From the NCBI GenBank assembly GCA_014237395.1, contig JABZFP010000015.1, positions 99,960 through 163,959 on the forward strand: 64,000 nt of DNA, written 5' to 3'. Shown here in pieces: positions 1 through 9,334 of the stretch. Below the pieces are notes generated by a model. That model worked only from the letters and a program-made list of their open reading frames with translations. It was not told the origin of the DNA and searched no databases. The translations under genes were made by a program, and so were the position numbers. Every line of letters begins with the position of its first letter. Position 1 is the stretch's first letter. This DNA comes from Desulfobacteraceae bacterium. GTDB lineage: Bacteria; Desulfobacterota; Desulfobacteria; Desulfobacterales; UBA5852.

Positions 1-1
1 T

Positions 2-1036
2 ATGCATTTTAGGATCCAACGCCTCCCGCACAGCCTCGCCGATAAACGTCACCAGCACCAGGGTCAGCACCATGGCCGCCACCACCGAGCCGGACAGCCA
101 CCAGGCGCTCAGGTTGGCCCATCCCTGCTGGAGCAGTTCGCCCCAGCTGGGTTCCGGCGGCGGCAGGCCGAAGCCCAGAAAGTCGAGGGCGGCCAACGCC
201 ACGATGCCGCCCGCCACCTGAAACGGCACATACGACACGATGACACTGACGGTGTTCGGCAGGATATGGCGAAAGATGATCCGGCTGTGGGAGGCCCCCA
301 GTGCCCGGGCAGCCAGGACATAATCGCGGGCCCGTTCCTTGTAGGTCACGGTCCGCATGGTCCAGGTCATACCCATCCATCCAAACGCCCACAAAATGAA
401 CAGCAGAATCCAGAAATTGGGAATCACCACCGAGGCGATAATGATGATGACATACAAGTTCGGCACCGAAGACCAGATTTCGATGAGGCGCTGGAAAATG
501 AGGTCGAAAGGGCCACCGAAATAGCCCATGCTGCTGCCGAGGCTGATCCCGGTCATAAAGGTCGCCAGGAGAAGTGCCAGGGAGAAGAAGATCGCCAGGC
601 GAAACCCGTATACCAGCCGTGCCAGCACGTCGCGTCCGGAGGCGTCCGTGCCGCAGAAATGACGATCCCGGGTCGAGGGCGGTGACGGCGGCAGGGTGTT
701 GTCCCGGAAATCATTTTCGTACGGGTTGTAGGGCACCGGCGGCATCAGCACCCAGTTGCGCCCCCCTTCCGCCTCGAACTGGCGGGCCAGCTCACGGTAG
801 TTGGTTTCATGCTGGTAGTCCTGCCCGAACACGGTACCGGGGATGGGGTTGCCGTAAGTCGGCCAGTAAAACTGGCCTTGATAGTGCACGACCAGTGCCC
901 GGCTGTTGACCAGCAGCTCGGCCCCCAGCGACAGCAGGATCATGAACACCAAGACCAGCAAAGAGACATAGCCGCGCCGGATCGATCGAAACCGGCGGAA
1001 TTTCTTGATGGTCAGTGGGTTGAATCGAATTCGCAT
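2..1036 (-). CDS. yejE: ABC transporter permease, YejE/OppC/DppC family (C-terminal end cut by window edge)
   Basis: Inner-membrane permease of a peptide/oligopeptide ABC importer. Reading the minus strand from ATG at 1036 gives 345 codons without a stop to the window edge; the final residues (EALDPKMH) are about where this family ends, so little is missing. Residues 20-40 form the first membrane segment. A periplasmic stretch follows (about 45-125) with CGTDASGRDVLARL, the family signature leading into the transmembrane core. The EAA loop that docks on the ATPase is visible as DYVLAARALGASHSRIIFRH (about residues 235-255). It pairs with the yejB-like gene upstream. A 288-base gap holding a long palindrome separates the two, unusual for subunits of one transporter. 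Substrate (microcin-C-like or other peptides) is family inference; yejA and yejF are not in the window. Confidence 0.88.
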   Translation of the reverse strand, partial: MRIRFNPLTIKKFRRFRSIRRGYVSLLVLVFMILLSLGAELLVNSRALVVHYQGQFYWPTYGNPIPGTVFGQDYQHETNYRELARQFEAEGGRNWVLMPPVPYNPYENDFRDNTLPPSPPSTRDRHFCGTDASGRDVLARLVYGFRLAIFFSLALLLATFMTGISLGSSMGYFGGPFDLIFQRLIEIWSSVPNLYVIIIIASVVIPNFWILLFILWAFGWMGMTWTMRTVTYKERARDYVLAARALGASHSRIIFRHILPNTVSVIVSYVPFQVAGGIVALAALDFLGFGLPPPEPSWGELLQQGWANLSAWWLSGSVVAAMVLTLVLVTFIGEAVREALDPKMH

Positions 1037-1176
1037 TGGGTTTTTATTTTCTCTGTCCAGCTGTCGTTGGGTCGGTTCCGGGTGACCTACTTTCGACGTT
1101 CGGTGGTTCGCGTCATGACGTGTTGGGAATTCAATAAAGTCTTTGACACCTAATCGTTCTTTTGTCGTTCTGCCCC

Positions 1177-1326
1177 ATGAGGTGGCCAGCAGGGGGTAGA
1201 TGGCGTTTCCCAGCAAGGCCGCAGCCTCTTTGATGACCGCAGGCGTAGCTCATGCTACGTCGAGGATCGGCAAAAGGCGAGAACACCGCCGGGGAACTCA
1301 AGATGCCCTCTGCTGGTCACCTCATC
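1177..1326. repeat. ~150 bp imperfect palindrome between yejB and yejE
   Basis: The outer arms are ATGAGGTGGCCAGCAGGGG (from 1178) and its imperfect reverse complement ending in CACCTCAT (1306-1325). The exact centre is CGTAGC-TCAT-GCTACG (1244-1259). Both arm pairs are symmetric about position ~1251.5, and the bases between them are partly complementary too, so the transcript could fold into one long hairpin. It contains no supported gene. Its right end coincides with the yejB stop codon (1325-1327). It resembles a REP/MITE-type mobile palindrome or a processing/attenuation hairpin; no clear target-site duplication was seen. Confidence 0.7.
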
Positions 1327-2356
1327 AATCAAATTGCACCCTCGGATCCACCGCCGCCACACAAACGTCCGACAAAATGTTGCCGATCAGAAAAAGCAGC
1401 GATGCGATTACCAGAACCCCCAAGACCACCGGATAGTCGCGCTCCAGCACCGATTCGTAGCCCAGCAGGCCCATCCCGTCGATGTTGAACACTTTTTCGA
1501 TCAGGAAAGACCCCGTCAGGATGATCGAGATGTTGTGGCCGAAAGAGGTTGCGATGGGAATCAGGCTGTTGCGCAGGGCATGGCCGAAGACGGCGCGCCG
1601 GAATGGCAGCCCTTTGGCAATGGCGGTTCTAACATAGTCAGCCGCGAGGTTGTCCATCAGGGTGTTTTTCATCAAGAAGGTCATGGAGGCAAAGGCCCCG
1701 ATCATATACGCGATGACCGGCAATACCGAATGCCAGGCGAGGTCGAGAATTTTATCGATCAGGGATAGTTCCTCGAAGTTTTCGCTCACCAGATTGCCAA
1801 GCGGAAAGACATCCCACCAGCCCGCCAGCCAGACCAGGAGGTAAATACCGATCACCCAGCCCGGGATGGCGTATCCGACAAATACGATGATCGAGGAGAC
1901 ATTGTCGAAGGCCGTTTTATGGCGAATGGCTTTCACGATGCCCAGCGGGATACACACCCCGTAGGTCAGTACCATGGATATCAAACCAAAATACAGCGAG
2001 ATGGGGATGCGGGACCGGATCATGTCCCACACCGGATCCTGGTAGCGCGTGGAAATGCCGAGATCGCCCCGGATCACCTTGCCCAGCCAGGCGGCATAGC
2101 TGTTGAGCAGCGGCTTGTCGAACCCGTAGTATTGGCGCAGAAATTCGATCTGCTCATCGGAAAGCGGCTGGCGCTGCACACCGGCACCGGCGCTTGCGCG
2201 GCCACCGCCGCCTTCCACCTGCATGCGCTGGGCCTCGGCGATCATGCGCTCGATCGGTCCCCCGGGCACAAAACGGGTAATGGCAAAGACCATCAGGGTA
2301 ATGCCGATAAAAGTGGGAATGATGAGCAGGGTGCGGCGTATGAAATAAGCCGTCAT
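1325..2356 (-). CDS. yejB: ABC transporter permease, YejB/OppB/DppB family
   Basis: First permease subunit of a YejABEF-type peptide importer, 343 residues. It has an N-terminal membrane segment (about 9-29), the periplasmic region with the PGGPIE motif common to this subfamily, and then a five-helix core. The EAA loop is visible as DYVRTAIAKGLPFRRAVFGH (about residues 240-260). The last residues, DPRVQFD, match the usual family C-terminus. A Gly/Ala/Gln-rich insert (about residues 45-65) precedes the conserved LSDEQIEFLRQYYGFD, which is typical of YejB rather than plain DppB. The start at 2356 has GGAG about nine bases upstream and lies 18 bases after the kinase gene stop, so transport and signalling genes may be co-transcribed. 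Confidence 0.9.
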   Translation of the reverse strand: MTAYFIRRTLLIIPTFIGITLMVFAITRFVPGGPIERMIAEAQRMQVEGGGGRASAGAGVQRQPLSDEQIEFLRQYYGFDKPLLNSYAAWLGKVIRGDLGISTRYQDPVWDMIRSRIPISLYFGLISMVLTYGVCIPLGIVKAIRHKTAFDNVSSIIVFVGYAIPGWVIGIYLLVWLAGWWDVFPLGNLVSENFEELSLIDKILDLAWHSVLPVIAYMIGAFASMTFLMKNTLMDNLAADYVRTAIAKGLPFRRAVFGHALRNSLIPIATSFGHNISIILTGSFLIEKVFNIDGMGLLGYESVLERDYPVVLGVLVIASLLFLIGNILSDVCVAAVDPRVQFD

Positions 2357-2374
2357 CGTGGTCTCCGCGCCAAA

Positions 2375-3517
2375 TCAGCTGTCCGGCGGATTTTTGGGCA
2401 GATGCAGGGTGAAGCAGGTGCCGGTGCCGCGCCCCGAAGCCAGCACGATCCGGCCCCCGTGACGCTCGACGATTCGCTTGGTCATCATCAGGCCGATTCC
2501 CGTCCCCCGGGTCCCCTTGGTGCTGAAAAACCCTTTAAAAATATGTTTCTGGGTTTCGGTGTCAATCCCCGGGCCGTTGTCACAAACCTTGTAGACCAGA
2601 CCATCATCCGGCCCCGGCAACAACTCCACCACGATTTCCCGCCCGTCCTGGCGGGCGGACTCTTCATCGAAGGCTTCAATGGCGTTCTGGATCAGATTGA
2701 CCAGACAGCGATACAGGCTTTCCGAATCGATGCGCCGGGGTGTGACCCCCTCCAAGGTATTGACTTTAAAGGCAATTCCATTTTCCTCGGCGCGATTGCG
2801 CAGCAATTCCAACGCTTCATTGAGTGCCCGCAGGGGGGTGTCCGTTTGGAAATTCAAATGCTCCGATTTCCCGAAATCCAGCAGGTCCATGGCGAGGTTT
2901 TTTATCTTATCGACATTCCCCTCGACCATGCCCCAACCGCGCATGAGATAATCGCGATTGTCGTCCTCGATGCCCCGCTGCATGACGTAGATGCCGCCTT
3001 TGAGCGCGCCGGCAATATTTTTGATCGTGTGGGCCAGTTCGGACGCCGCCCGGCCGACGGCCGCCAGGTTCTCGACTTCCAGCAGTTGGCGGGTTTTTTC
3101 TTCGGCAATCTGTTCCAGATTGTCGGTGTAGGCTTTCAGCTGCCGCCGCATGGCGATGCGCTCTTCAGCGCGGTGCAGGGCCACCTCCAGCATGTCATCG
3201 TTGATGGGCTTGGTGATGAAATCAGTGGCCTGCAGTTTCAAGCTGTCAATCGCCAGCTCCATGTCGCCATGACCCGTAATCATGATGACCTCGGTGGCCG
3301 GTGCCTGGGTTTTGATGCGGCGCAGGAGTTCGATGCCGTCCATACCCGGCATCTTGATGTCGCTGAGCACAATGGAGGGGACCGTGCGTTGAAAGGTCTG
3401 GAGCGCAGCCTCACCGTTTTCTGCTGTATAAACGCTATAGCCGAGTTCGGTCAGGTAGATTTCAAGAACGTCACGGAGATCGGGTTCATCATCAACCAGC
3501 AGAATTGTTTGTTCCAT
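2375..3517 (-). CDS. Hybrid response regulator - histidine kinase (receiver domain first)
   Basis: Cytoplasmic signalling protein of 380 residues. Residues 1-120 are a receiver domain with the acidic pair D9-D10, phospho-acceptor D53 in SDIKMPGMDG, and the switch T81/K103. A coiled coil (about 120-150) follows, then a dimerisation helix with the likely phospho-histidine H163 in ELAHTIKN. The HATPase domain shows N-box NLIQNAIEAF, G1 box DNGPGID, F-box GFFSTKG and G2 box GTGIGL. There is no sensory domain. The first 135 residues are closely similar to those of the protein encoded at 5786-7756 (both share TGHGDM, LKL, ATDFITKPINDD and MRRQ), so they are paralogues. The ATG at 3517 was chosen because the receiver fold begins there; it overlaps the end of the upstream kinase by 26 bases, implying translational coupling. 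Its phospho-donor is probably the neighbouring membrane kinase (inference). Confidence 0.88.
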   Translation of the reverse strand: MEQTILLVDDEPDLRDVLEIYLTELGYSVYTAENGEAALQTFQRTVPSIVLSDIKMPGMDGIELLRRIKTQAPATEVIMITGHGDMELAIDSLKLQATDFITKPINDDMLEVALHRAEERIAMRRQLKAYTDNLEQIAEEKTRQLLEVENLAAVGRAASELAHTIKNIAGALKGGIYVMQRGIEDDNRDYLMRGWGMVEGNVDKIKNLAMDLLDFGKSEHLNFQTDTPLRALNEALELLRNRAEENGIAFKVNTLEGVTPRRIDSESLYRCLVNLIQNAIEAFDEESARQDGREIVVELLPGPDDGLVYKVCDNGPGIDTETQKHIFKGFFSTKGTRGTGIGLMMTKRIVERHGGRIVLASGRGTGTCFTLHLPKNPPDS

Positions 3518-5789
3518 TTTGCCCGGCCTTGGAAGAAAATCGCATGACAAAGCAGGCCCCGCCCTCGGTGCTGGGTTTGACAAAAATTTCCCCGCCGAGT
3601 TCGCTGACGATACCGTAACTGATGGAAAGGCCCAGTCCGGTGCCTTTACCCACATCCTTGGTCGTGAAGAACGGTTCGAAGATTTTTCCCGCGATGGCCG
3701 GCGGAATCCCAATCCCCGAATCACAGATTTCCACGACGATCGTGTCGTCATCCTGATACGTCACGATACGGATGGTCTTACCGTTTTTATCGTCATCATG
3801 CAATTCCCATCTTTCCTCGATGGCATCCCGGGCATTGATAAAGAGGTTCACGAAAACTTGTTCGAGTCGGTTGGGCTCCGCCATGATGGCCGGCAATGCG
3901 GGATCCAGGTCCCATTCGGTGGTGATGCCGCGCACCTTGAACTGCTGGTCGAACATTTCGAAGGCTTTTTCGATCACGGCATTGATCTGCGTGCGTTCAC
4001 GCCGGGCATCGTATTTGCGTGAAAACTGGCGCATGTGCTCGATGATATTGGACGCCCGGTCGACATTGGCATCGATTTTGCCGGAAACGTTCCGCAGGGT
4101 CTCATCATCCGCCAGGACGCTTTTCTTGAGTTTCTTCATCAGGATCGAGCCGGCCGTCTTGATCACCGCCAGGGGCTGATTCAGTTCATGGGCCACACCG
4201 GATGCCATTTCCCCCAGCGTGGCCATTTTGCTGGCCTGGATCAACTGCTGCTCCGCCTCGAGCCGTTTGGTAATATCGCCGGTGGTGACAAGCAGAACAT
4301 CCCGGTTCCGATATTTCGAAGGGGAAACCCGGATGGTGACATAAATGGTCCGTCCGTCCTTGTGGCGGTGGCGGGCCTGATTGATCACGCGGCCCCGGTG
4401 GATCTGGGCGGCATAGCTGGCGCGCTCCTCTTCCAGGAACAGCGCCAGGAAGCTGGTGGTCAGCAGCTCTTTCGGTTCCAGGCCGTAAACCGCCACCACG
4501 CTCTGGTTGCAGTCCAGGATCTCCAGGGTCTCTTCATCCAGCACGAACACCGGGTTGGGGATATTGTTGAAAATGTCGTAGTATTTTTTTTCGGCTTCCT
4601 TGAGTTGATCCTCCAGCAGCCGGCTGTGGGTGATGTCGAGGCACATTTCCATGGCGGCCACGATTTCACCCCTTTCGTCACGGATGGGTGACGTCCGCAC
4701 GATCCAGTGGGCCGGCTCACCCGCTTTGGTCAAACCGGCTTCTTCGCTGTAGTGGGTGCCGCCGTCCTGGAAGGTTTTCTCCACCGGGCAGTTTTCGCAT
4801 TTTTCGGTACGGCCTTTGTAGGCATAGTAGCAGAAGTCACCGGGCTTCGGTGCAAAGGTGTCCTCGAATTCCTGATTGTACTCGATCAGGCGATAGTTGC
4901 GGTCCTGTACGGTGATGGCGCACGGCACCTGTTCGAAAAGCTGGCGAAACCGGTCTTTCTGTTTGTTGAGCTCATCCTGTTTACCGGCGATCTGCCGGGC
5001 CATGTCGGTGATGGCTTCGGCCAACTGCTCCATTTCATAGCTTTCTTCGGCATCGATGGTATGGGAGTAGTCGCCTTTGGCAATGCGCCGGGTTTCATGG
5101 ATCAGTTTTTTGATGGGCTGATTGACAAAACGCAGGATGAACAAGCCGATCATGACCGATGTAAACAGAAAAATGAGCACCGCCAGACCGATGATGCCGT
5201 TTTGCACGACCCCGATCTCGGCATCGGTCTCGTTGAGCGACACCACCACGTCCAGCAAGCCCAGAACACGGATGTCGGAAGGATGGACATGACAGCTGCC
5301 CGTGCACCCGGCTTCGTTCATGATCGGCGAAATGAGCCCCATCATGCGTCGGCCGCTGGCATCCGTCGGGAGCATGCGCACGCGCGTGTTCAAGGGCAGT
5401 TCGGTGGGCGGCGGATCCTGGTGGTGGCAGATGCGGCAGGCTTCGGAATCGATGGTCGTACGACGGCCGATTTCGGTTTCCCGGTTGGAAAACCGCACCA
5501 GGCCCTCCTTGTTGTAAATCCGGATAAACTCGATTTCCTTTTGCCGGCTGATATTGCGAATGATGCGGTCGATGTCTTCACCGGAATTGAGCATCATGGC
5601 GTAGTGCGTGCCCAGCTTGATGGTATTGCTCAAACGCTCCGTCTGCATGAGGATTTCCCCCATCATGCGCTGCTTCTGGTAGCGAATGCTGAAAAACGCC
5701 CACGCGGCAATACAGACCAGCAGGGTAATCCCCACCGCCAGGATCAACGACGTGATCAGGCTGGTCCGCGGTGGCTGCGTGTCTTTCAC
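3492..5789 (-). CDS. Membrane histidine kinase with c-haem-binding periplasmic sensor, HAMP and two PAS domains
   Basis: Sensor kinase of 765 residues. Membrane helices lie at about 11-33 and 198-221 and enclose a periplasmic domain. That domain carries a c-type haem motif CRICH (C118-H122) and a second, wider motif CTGSCH (C162-H167). Then HAMP (about 222-275), PAS-1 (280-390), PAS-2 (400-510), a dimerisation domain with H534 in [10 protein letters not shown], and a HATPase (N-box [11 protein letters not shown]1 DSGIGIPP, G2 GTGLGLS). PAS-1 has four cysteines, C290, C320, C331 and C334. The start is GTG at 5789: it overlaps the previous gene's stop as GTGA and has GGAGG eight bases before it; longer readings lack a ribosome site. 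Haem attachment is inferred from motif and topology. A gas or redox signal is likely. Confidence 0.9.
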   Translation of the reverse strand: MKDTQPPRTSLITSLILAVGITLLVCIAAWAFFSIRYQKQRMMGEILMQTERLSNTIKLGTHYAMMLNSGEDIDRIIRNISRQKEIEFIRIYNKEGLVRFSNRETEIGRRTTIDSEACRICHHQDPPPTELPLNTRVRMLPTDASGRRMMGLISPIMNEAGCTGSCHVHPSDIRVLGLLDVVVSLNETDAEIGVVQNGIIGLAVLIFLFTSVMIGLFILRFVNQPIKKLIHETRRIAKGDYSHTIDAEESYEMEQLAEAITDMARQIAGKQDELNKQKDRFRQLFEQVPCAITVQDRNYRLIEYNQEFEDTFAPKPGDFCYYAYKGRTEKCENCPVEKTFQDGGTHYSEEAGLTKAGEPAHWIVRTSPIRDERGEIVAAMEMCLDITHSRLLEDQLKEAEKKYYDIFNNIPNPVFVLDEETLEILDCNQSVVAVYGLEPKELLTTSFLALFLEEERASYAAQIHRGRVINQARHRHKDGRTIYVTIRVSPSKYRNRDVLLVTTGDITKRLEAEQQLIQASKMATLGEMASGVAHELNQPLAVIKTAGSILMKKLKKSVLADDETLRNVSGKIDANVDRASNIIEHMRQFSRKYDARRERTQINAVIEKAFEMFDQQFKVRGITTEWDLDPALPAIMAEPNRLEQVFVNLFINARDAIEERWELHDDDKNGKTIRIVTYQDDDTIVVEICDSGIGIPPAIAGKIFEPFFTTKDVGKGTGLGLSISYGIVSELGGEIFVKPSTEGGACFVMRFSSKAGQNGTNNSAG

Positions 5790-7756
5790 GGATCGCCCTC
5801 CGTTGTTGTCTCTTGACCCTCGGCGTCCCCATCTTCGACCACGGGTGATCGCGGCAGCACGATACTGAAACAAGCCCCCTGGTCCGGCTCGGAAACAACG
5901 GTCAATTTCCCCCCATGCTGCTCAATGGTCTTGCGCGCGATAAAGAGTCCCAGCCCGGTGCCATGCTCCCCTTTCGAGGAAAAAAACAGGTTGAACAGGT
6001 TTTTGCGGGTCTCTTCGCTCATACCCACGCCGTTGTCCCAGATCTCAAATTCGAGTTGCGTCTCGTTGCCCCGCGCGCTGAAAACAATCCGGTGGGCTTT
6101 GTCCTTATCGTCTTCGATGCAGGCCTCGACAGCATTCTCCAGGATATTGACAAAAGCGGAGCGCAGCGCGACCGGGTCCGCCTCGAAGCGCCCCAAATCG
6201 TCCTCGAACTGGCACTGGAAATCGATGGGGTGCTGCCGGGCTTTGGGGCTCACGATGAAGGCCACATCATTGACGAACCCCTGCACGTCCAAAGCCTCGA
6301 CCGATAAGGCCCGTTCCTTGGCGTAATAGAGGACATCGAGGACCAGGCTGCGGATGCGCCCGGTCATCAGCTTCATGATATCGTACCCTTCGTTGACCTG
6401 ATCCATATCCTCTTTTTGAAGGCCCGCATTCAGCAGGTAAAGACCGGCATCCATTCCCGTCAGAACCCCCTTGACGCCATGCGAGACCGAGCTGACCATG
6501 AGCCCCAGCGTGGTAAGCCGGTCCTGCAGCTGCCGCATCTGGGTGATATTGGTGGCCATTTCCATCACCTGGGTGATCTCCCCGGCGGCGTTGACAATGG
6601 GCGCGGTCCAGATCAGCACATTGAGCTGTTCACCGTTTTGCGAGTTCACCACCATCTCTTTGTGGTGGGACTGGCCGTCTTGAAACGTCTGGGCTACCGG
6701 GCAGACGGCACAAGGGGTCGACCGCTGTTTGTAGGCACGATGGCAGGTGGGGCCGGCCGTCTCCCCGAATTCATCCCGGAAAAGGCGGTTGGCGGCGGTA
6801 ATGTGATAGTCCCGATCCAGAACCACAATATAGCAGGGGACCTCTTCGAACAGCTGATGGTAACGTTGCTGGGTCGTCCGCAACTCGGCCTGCAGACGCG
6901 TGACCTCAGAAATATCGGCGATGATTTCGAGCACCAGTTCGATCTCGTCATGGCTGTTGCGAATGGGTGCCGTGTGGACCATCACCGGAAAGGTTTTACC
7001 GTCGTTGTAGCGCAATACTTCCCGACAGCGCTGGGGGGCGCCCAGGGCAAAGGTTTTCGCCACCGGGCTGTCGCCCGGGGCATCAAAGGGCCCGAGATAA
7101 TCGGCGTCACTCGCCTGCCCGACGCGGTCGCCCAAGCGCTCCCGAAAAAGGTGATTGCACGAAACAATCTGCAACTGGCGGCTGTGAAGGGCCACAAAGC
7201 AGGGCACTTCATTAAAAAATTCCATGCCGGATTGGACGTCGCCGGCAATATCCAGAAAGGCGGTGGACAAACAGTCGACCGCCTGCCCCAATGCGGTGAG
7301 CCGCTCGAGTTCGACGACTTTGGCTGACTTTTCCGATACCAGTGTTTCCAGATTTTCGGTGTATTCCCGGATTTGACGCCGCATGTCGATGCGTTCATGG
7401 GCGCGTTTCAGCGCAATCCCCAACACGTCGTCATTGATGGGTTTGGTGATGAAATCGGTGGCTTCCAACTTGAGACTCTTGATCGCCAATGCCATGTCGC
7501 CGTGGCCGGTGATCATGATTACTTCGGTTTCCGGGTTTTCTTCCTTGATGCGCTGCAGCAGTTCGATGCCGTCCATGCCCGGCATCTTTATGTCCGTCAT
7601 GACGATGGGCGGCCGCTGCTCCCGATAGCGTTCCAGACCGGCCTGGCCGTTCGGTGCGGTTTCGACCCCGTAGCCGAGTTCCTCGAGATAGATCTTCAGG
7701 ATATCCCGCAGATCCGGCTCGTCATCCACAATCAGTATGCGATTATCGGTGGTCAT
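5786..7756 (-). CDS. Response regulator - PAS - PAS - histidine kinase hybrid
   Basis: Soluble 656-residue signalling protein. The N-terminal receiver has acidic residues D11-D12, phospho-acceptor D55 and K105. A helical linker (about 120-160) follows, then PAS-A (about 170-290), PAS-B (292-410), a dimerisation helix with H426 in SVSHGVKG, and a HATPase with ENAVEAC, WDNGVGM and GTGLGLF. PAS-B carries four cysteines (C308, C338, C349, C352) with exactly the same spacing as in PAS-1 of the next kinase. PAS-A keeps the VPC start but has lost the other three, so it looks like a degenerate copy. The receiver and linker are paralogous to the protein at 2375-3517. AGGAGAT precedes the ATG. Probably part of a phosphorelay with the membrane kinase, to which it is joined by a GTGA overlap. 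Confidence 0.88.
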   Translation of the reverse strand: MTTDNRILIVDDEPDLRDILKIYLEELGYGVETAPNGQAGLERYREQRPPIVMTDIKMPGMDGIELLQRIKEENPETEVIMITGHGDMALAIKSLKLEATDFITKPINDDVLGIALKRAHERIDMRRQIREYTENLETLVSEKSAKVVELERLTALGQAVDCLSTAFLDIAGDVQSGMEFFNEVPCFVALHSRQLQIVSCNHLFRERLGDRVGQASDADYLGPFDAPGDSPVAKTFALGAPQRCREVLRYNDGKTFPVMVHTAPIRNSHDEIELVLEIIADISEVTRLQAELRTTQQRYHQLFEEVPCYIVVLDRDYHITAANRLFRDEFGETAGPTCHRAYKQRSTPCAVCPVAQTFQDGQSHHKEMVVNSQNGEQLNVLIWTAPIVNAAGEITQVMEMATNITQMRQLQDRLTTLGLMVSSVSHGVKGVLTGMDAGLYLLNAGLQKEDMDQVNEGYDIMKLMTGRIRSLVLDVLYYAKERALSVEALDVQGFVNDVAFIVSPKARQHPIDFQCQFEDDLGRFEADPVALRSAFVNILENAVEACIEDDKDKAHRIVFSARGNETQLEFEIWDNGVGMSEETRKNLFNLFFSSKGEHGTGLGLFIARKTIEQHGGKLTVVSEPDQGACFSIVLPRSPVVEDGDAEGQETTTEGDP

Positions 7757-7933
7757 CCATATCTCCTGATCGGCCTATTTGGCGGCCGGTCATCGGTCAA
7801 GGGGCTCAGCATACGGGTCGGCAGGAAACCGGCGGCAGGGACATCTCCGGACAAGGCGGGCAAAAGCATGGCTGCGGAAAAAAGGCCGCCCATATTCCGG
7901 GGCCGGGAAATGCGATTCGCGGCACCGTCGGCG

Positions 7934-8329
7934 TTATCCGATCGTATCGCGAACCAGCTGAATCAACTGGTCGTGATCCACCGGTTTTTCCAGGTAATGA
8001 TCGGGTTCCGGAACCGGTTTGACCTGCTGCGCGTTGAGCATGGTCAGGAAGTGGCGAAAAGAAGAGGCCGTCACGGCGGAGAGCATGATGACCGGGATAT
8101 CGGTCAAGGCCGGGTCACCCTTGAGCCGGCGGTACATCTTTACCCCGCCGTCACCGGGCATCATGATGTCCAGAAGAATCAGGTCCGGCCGGTCCTCGCG
8201 GATCGAGGTCATGCCGTCCTTGCCATCCCGCCGGGTCAGGGGGCGATAGCCGTGGCTTTCAAGGAGCGTGGACAGATAGAGCCGCATATCCATCTCATCG
8301 TCCACTATGAGAATCGTCTTTTTGCCCAT
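7934..8329 (-). CDS. Stand-alone receiver (CheY/Rrf1-like response regulator)
   Basis: 131 residues, a single receiver domain with no output domain. It has the acidic pair D10-D11, phospho-acceptor D54 in LLDIMMPGDGG, a conserved S/T in MLSAVTA and K in LEKPVD. The loop before the EKP lysine is longer than usual (FRHFLTMLNAQQVKPVPEP). A lone receiver next to an Hmc operon recalls Rrf1 of Desulfovibrio hmc loci, but here it sits beyond the stress-protein gene, so the Rrf1 name is only an analogy. It could shuttle phosphate between the three kinases downstream. There are 85 bases to the stress protein gene upstream and 177 bases to the hybrid kinase downstream. Confidence 0.87.
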   Translation of the reverse strand: MGKKTILIVDDEMDMRLYLSTLLESHGYRPLTRRDGKDGMTSIREDRPDLILLDIMMPGDGGVKMYRRLKGDPALTDIPVIMLSAVTASSFRHFLTMLNAQQVKPVPEPDHYLEKPVDHDQLIQLVRDTIG

Positions 8330-8414
8330 CGCCTTTCACCGCCCCCCGGCCATCCAAACCCGATACCGGCTATCGTCGGGTACCGGCCACCCCGCACCGA
8401 CCAGCGGATCCTTT

Positions 8415-9332
8415 TCAGGAAACCTTGTCCGGTCGATTGACGCTGGCGACCGGACAGGCCGCACGCAGCACGACCTGCTCGACGGTACTGCCGAGGACCG
8501 CATCCTCGGGATCGACCTCGCGTGTGTGATGGGACATGACGATCAAGTCGCCGTTGCGTTCACGGGCGAATTTGAGAATTTCCACGTAGGGAACGCCTTC
8601 CCACACTTCGATCTCATAGTTGTCATAGTCGGCCATCTTCGCGACATAGGTCTTTTCAATGCGTTTGCGGGCGTCGGCAATCGCGGCCTCGATCTCTTCC
8701 TGGGAAACCGCTTTGCCCGAATGGATGCTGGTCATATCCATGGCGTGGAACAGGTGTAGCTTGGCGCCGATTTCTTTGGCCAGCTGATAGGCAAAGAGAA
8801 AGGCCGAATAGGAGGCTTTGGAAAAATCGGTCCCGAAAATGATATTGGAAAAATACCACAGACAGGTGGTACAGGGCCGGCTGACAATCAAAACCGGACA
8901 TTTGGCGCCTTTGGCGACACGCTGCATGGTGCTGCCGACGACATTGCGATACCGCGTTGCACCGGGCTCTTCATCACGGGAATGGGCGCCCATCACGATC
9001 AGGTCGGCGTCATTTTTGCGGGCGGCGCGCAGAATCTCGCGGTGGGATTCGCCGGCCGATGTCTCGATCATGACGCCTTCGGTATCGGCCAGCTGTTTGG
9101 CATAGTAAGTCTTCAGTTCTTCTTTGACCCAGTCGGCGTAATCATTGTCCAAATACTCATCTTCACCCGTGCGGGAATCTTTGACAAACGGGCTGAAACC
9201 GCGGGAGGGCATCCCCATGGAGTGAAACAACGTGAGTTCGGAATTGTATTTCTTCTTCAGGTCAAACGCGACATGCGCCGCATGATCGCAGGTCGGCGTT
9301 CCGGTGGTCGCGAAGATAATTTTTTCAAACAT
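8415..9332 (-). CDS. Tandem universal stress protein (two UspA domains)
   Basis: 305 residues holding two UspA folds: residues about 3-150, starting with FEKIIFATTG, and about 158-300, starting with FSNIIFGTDFS. Each half ends with the ATP-type UspA loop: GAHSRDEEP...VGSTMQRV in the first and SHHTREVDP...LGSTVEQV in the second. Both halves therefore may bind ATP, with roles in energy or redox stress. The ATG at 9332 is chosen because AGGAGGT lies five bases before it; a GTG six bases earlier is inside that Shine-Dalgarno sequence. The upstream gene's stop codon also lies inside this ribosome site, so translation of the two genes is tightly linked. Confidence 0.92.
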   Translation of the reverse strand: MFEKIIFATTGTPTCDHAAHVAFDLKKKYNSELTLFHSMGMPSRGFSPFVKDSRTGEDEYLDNDYADWVKEELKTYYAKQLADTEGVMIETSAGESHREILRAARKNDADLIVMGAHSRDEEPGATRYRNVVGSTMQRVAKGAKCPVLIVSRPCTTCLWYFSNIIFGTDFSKASYSAFLFAYQLAKEIGAKLHLFHAMDMTSIHSGKAVSQEEIEAAIADARKRIEKTYVAKMADYDNYEIEVWEGVPYVEILKFARERNGDLIVMSHHTREVDPEDAVLGSTVEQVVLRAACPVASVNRPDKVS

Positions 9333-9334
9333 GT

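Noticed and set aside
1919..3547. 542-residue plus-strand reading frame antisense to yejB and the receiver-kinase gene
   Set aside because: It has no family motif, no ribosome site and high His/Gln/Gly content typical of the complement of a GC-rich gene; the opposite strand holds complete, well-conserved proteins.
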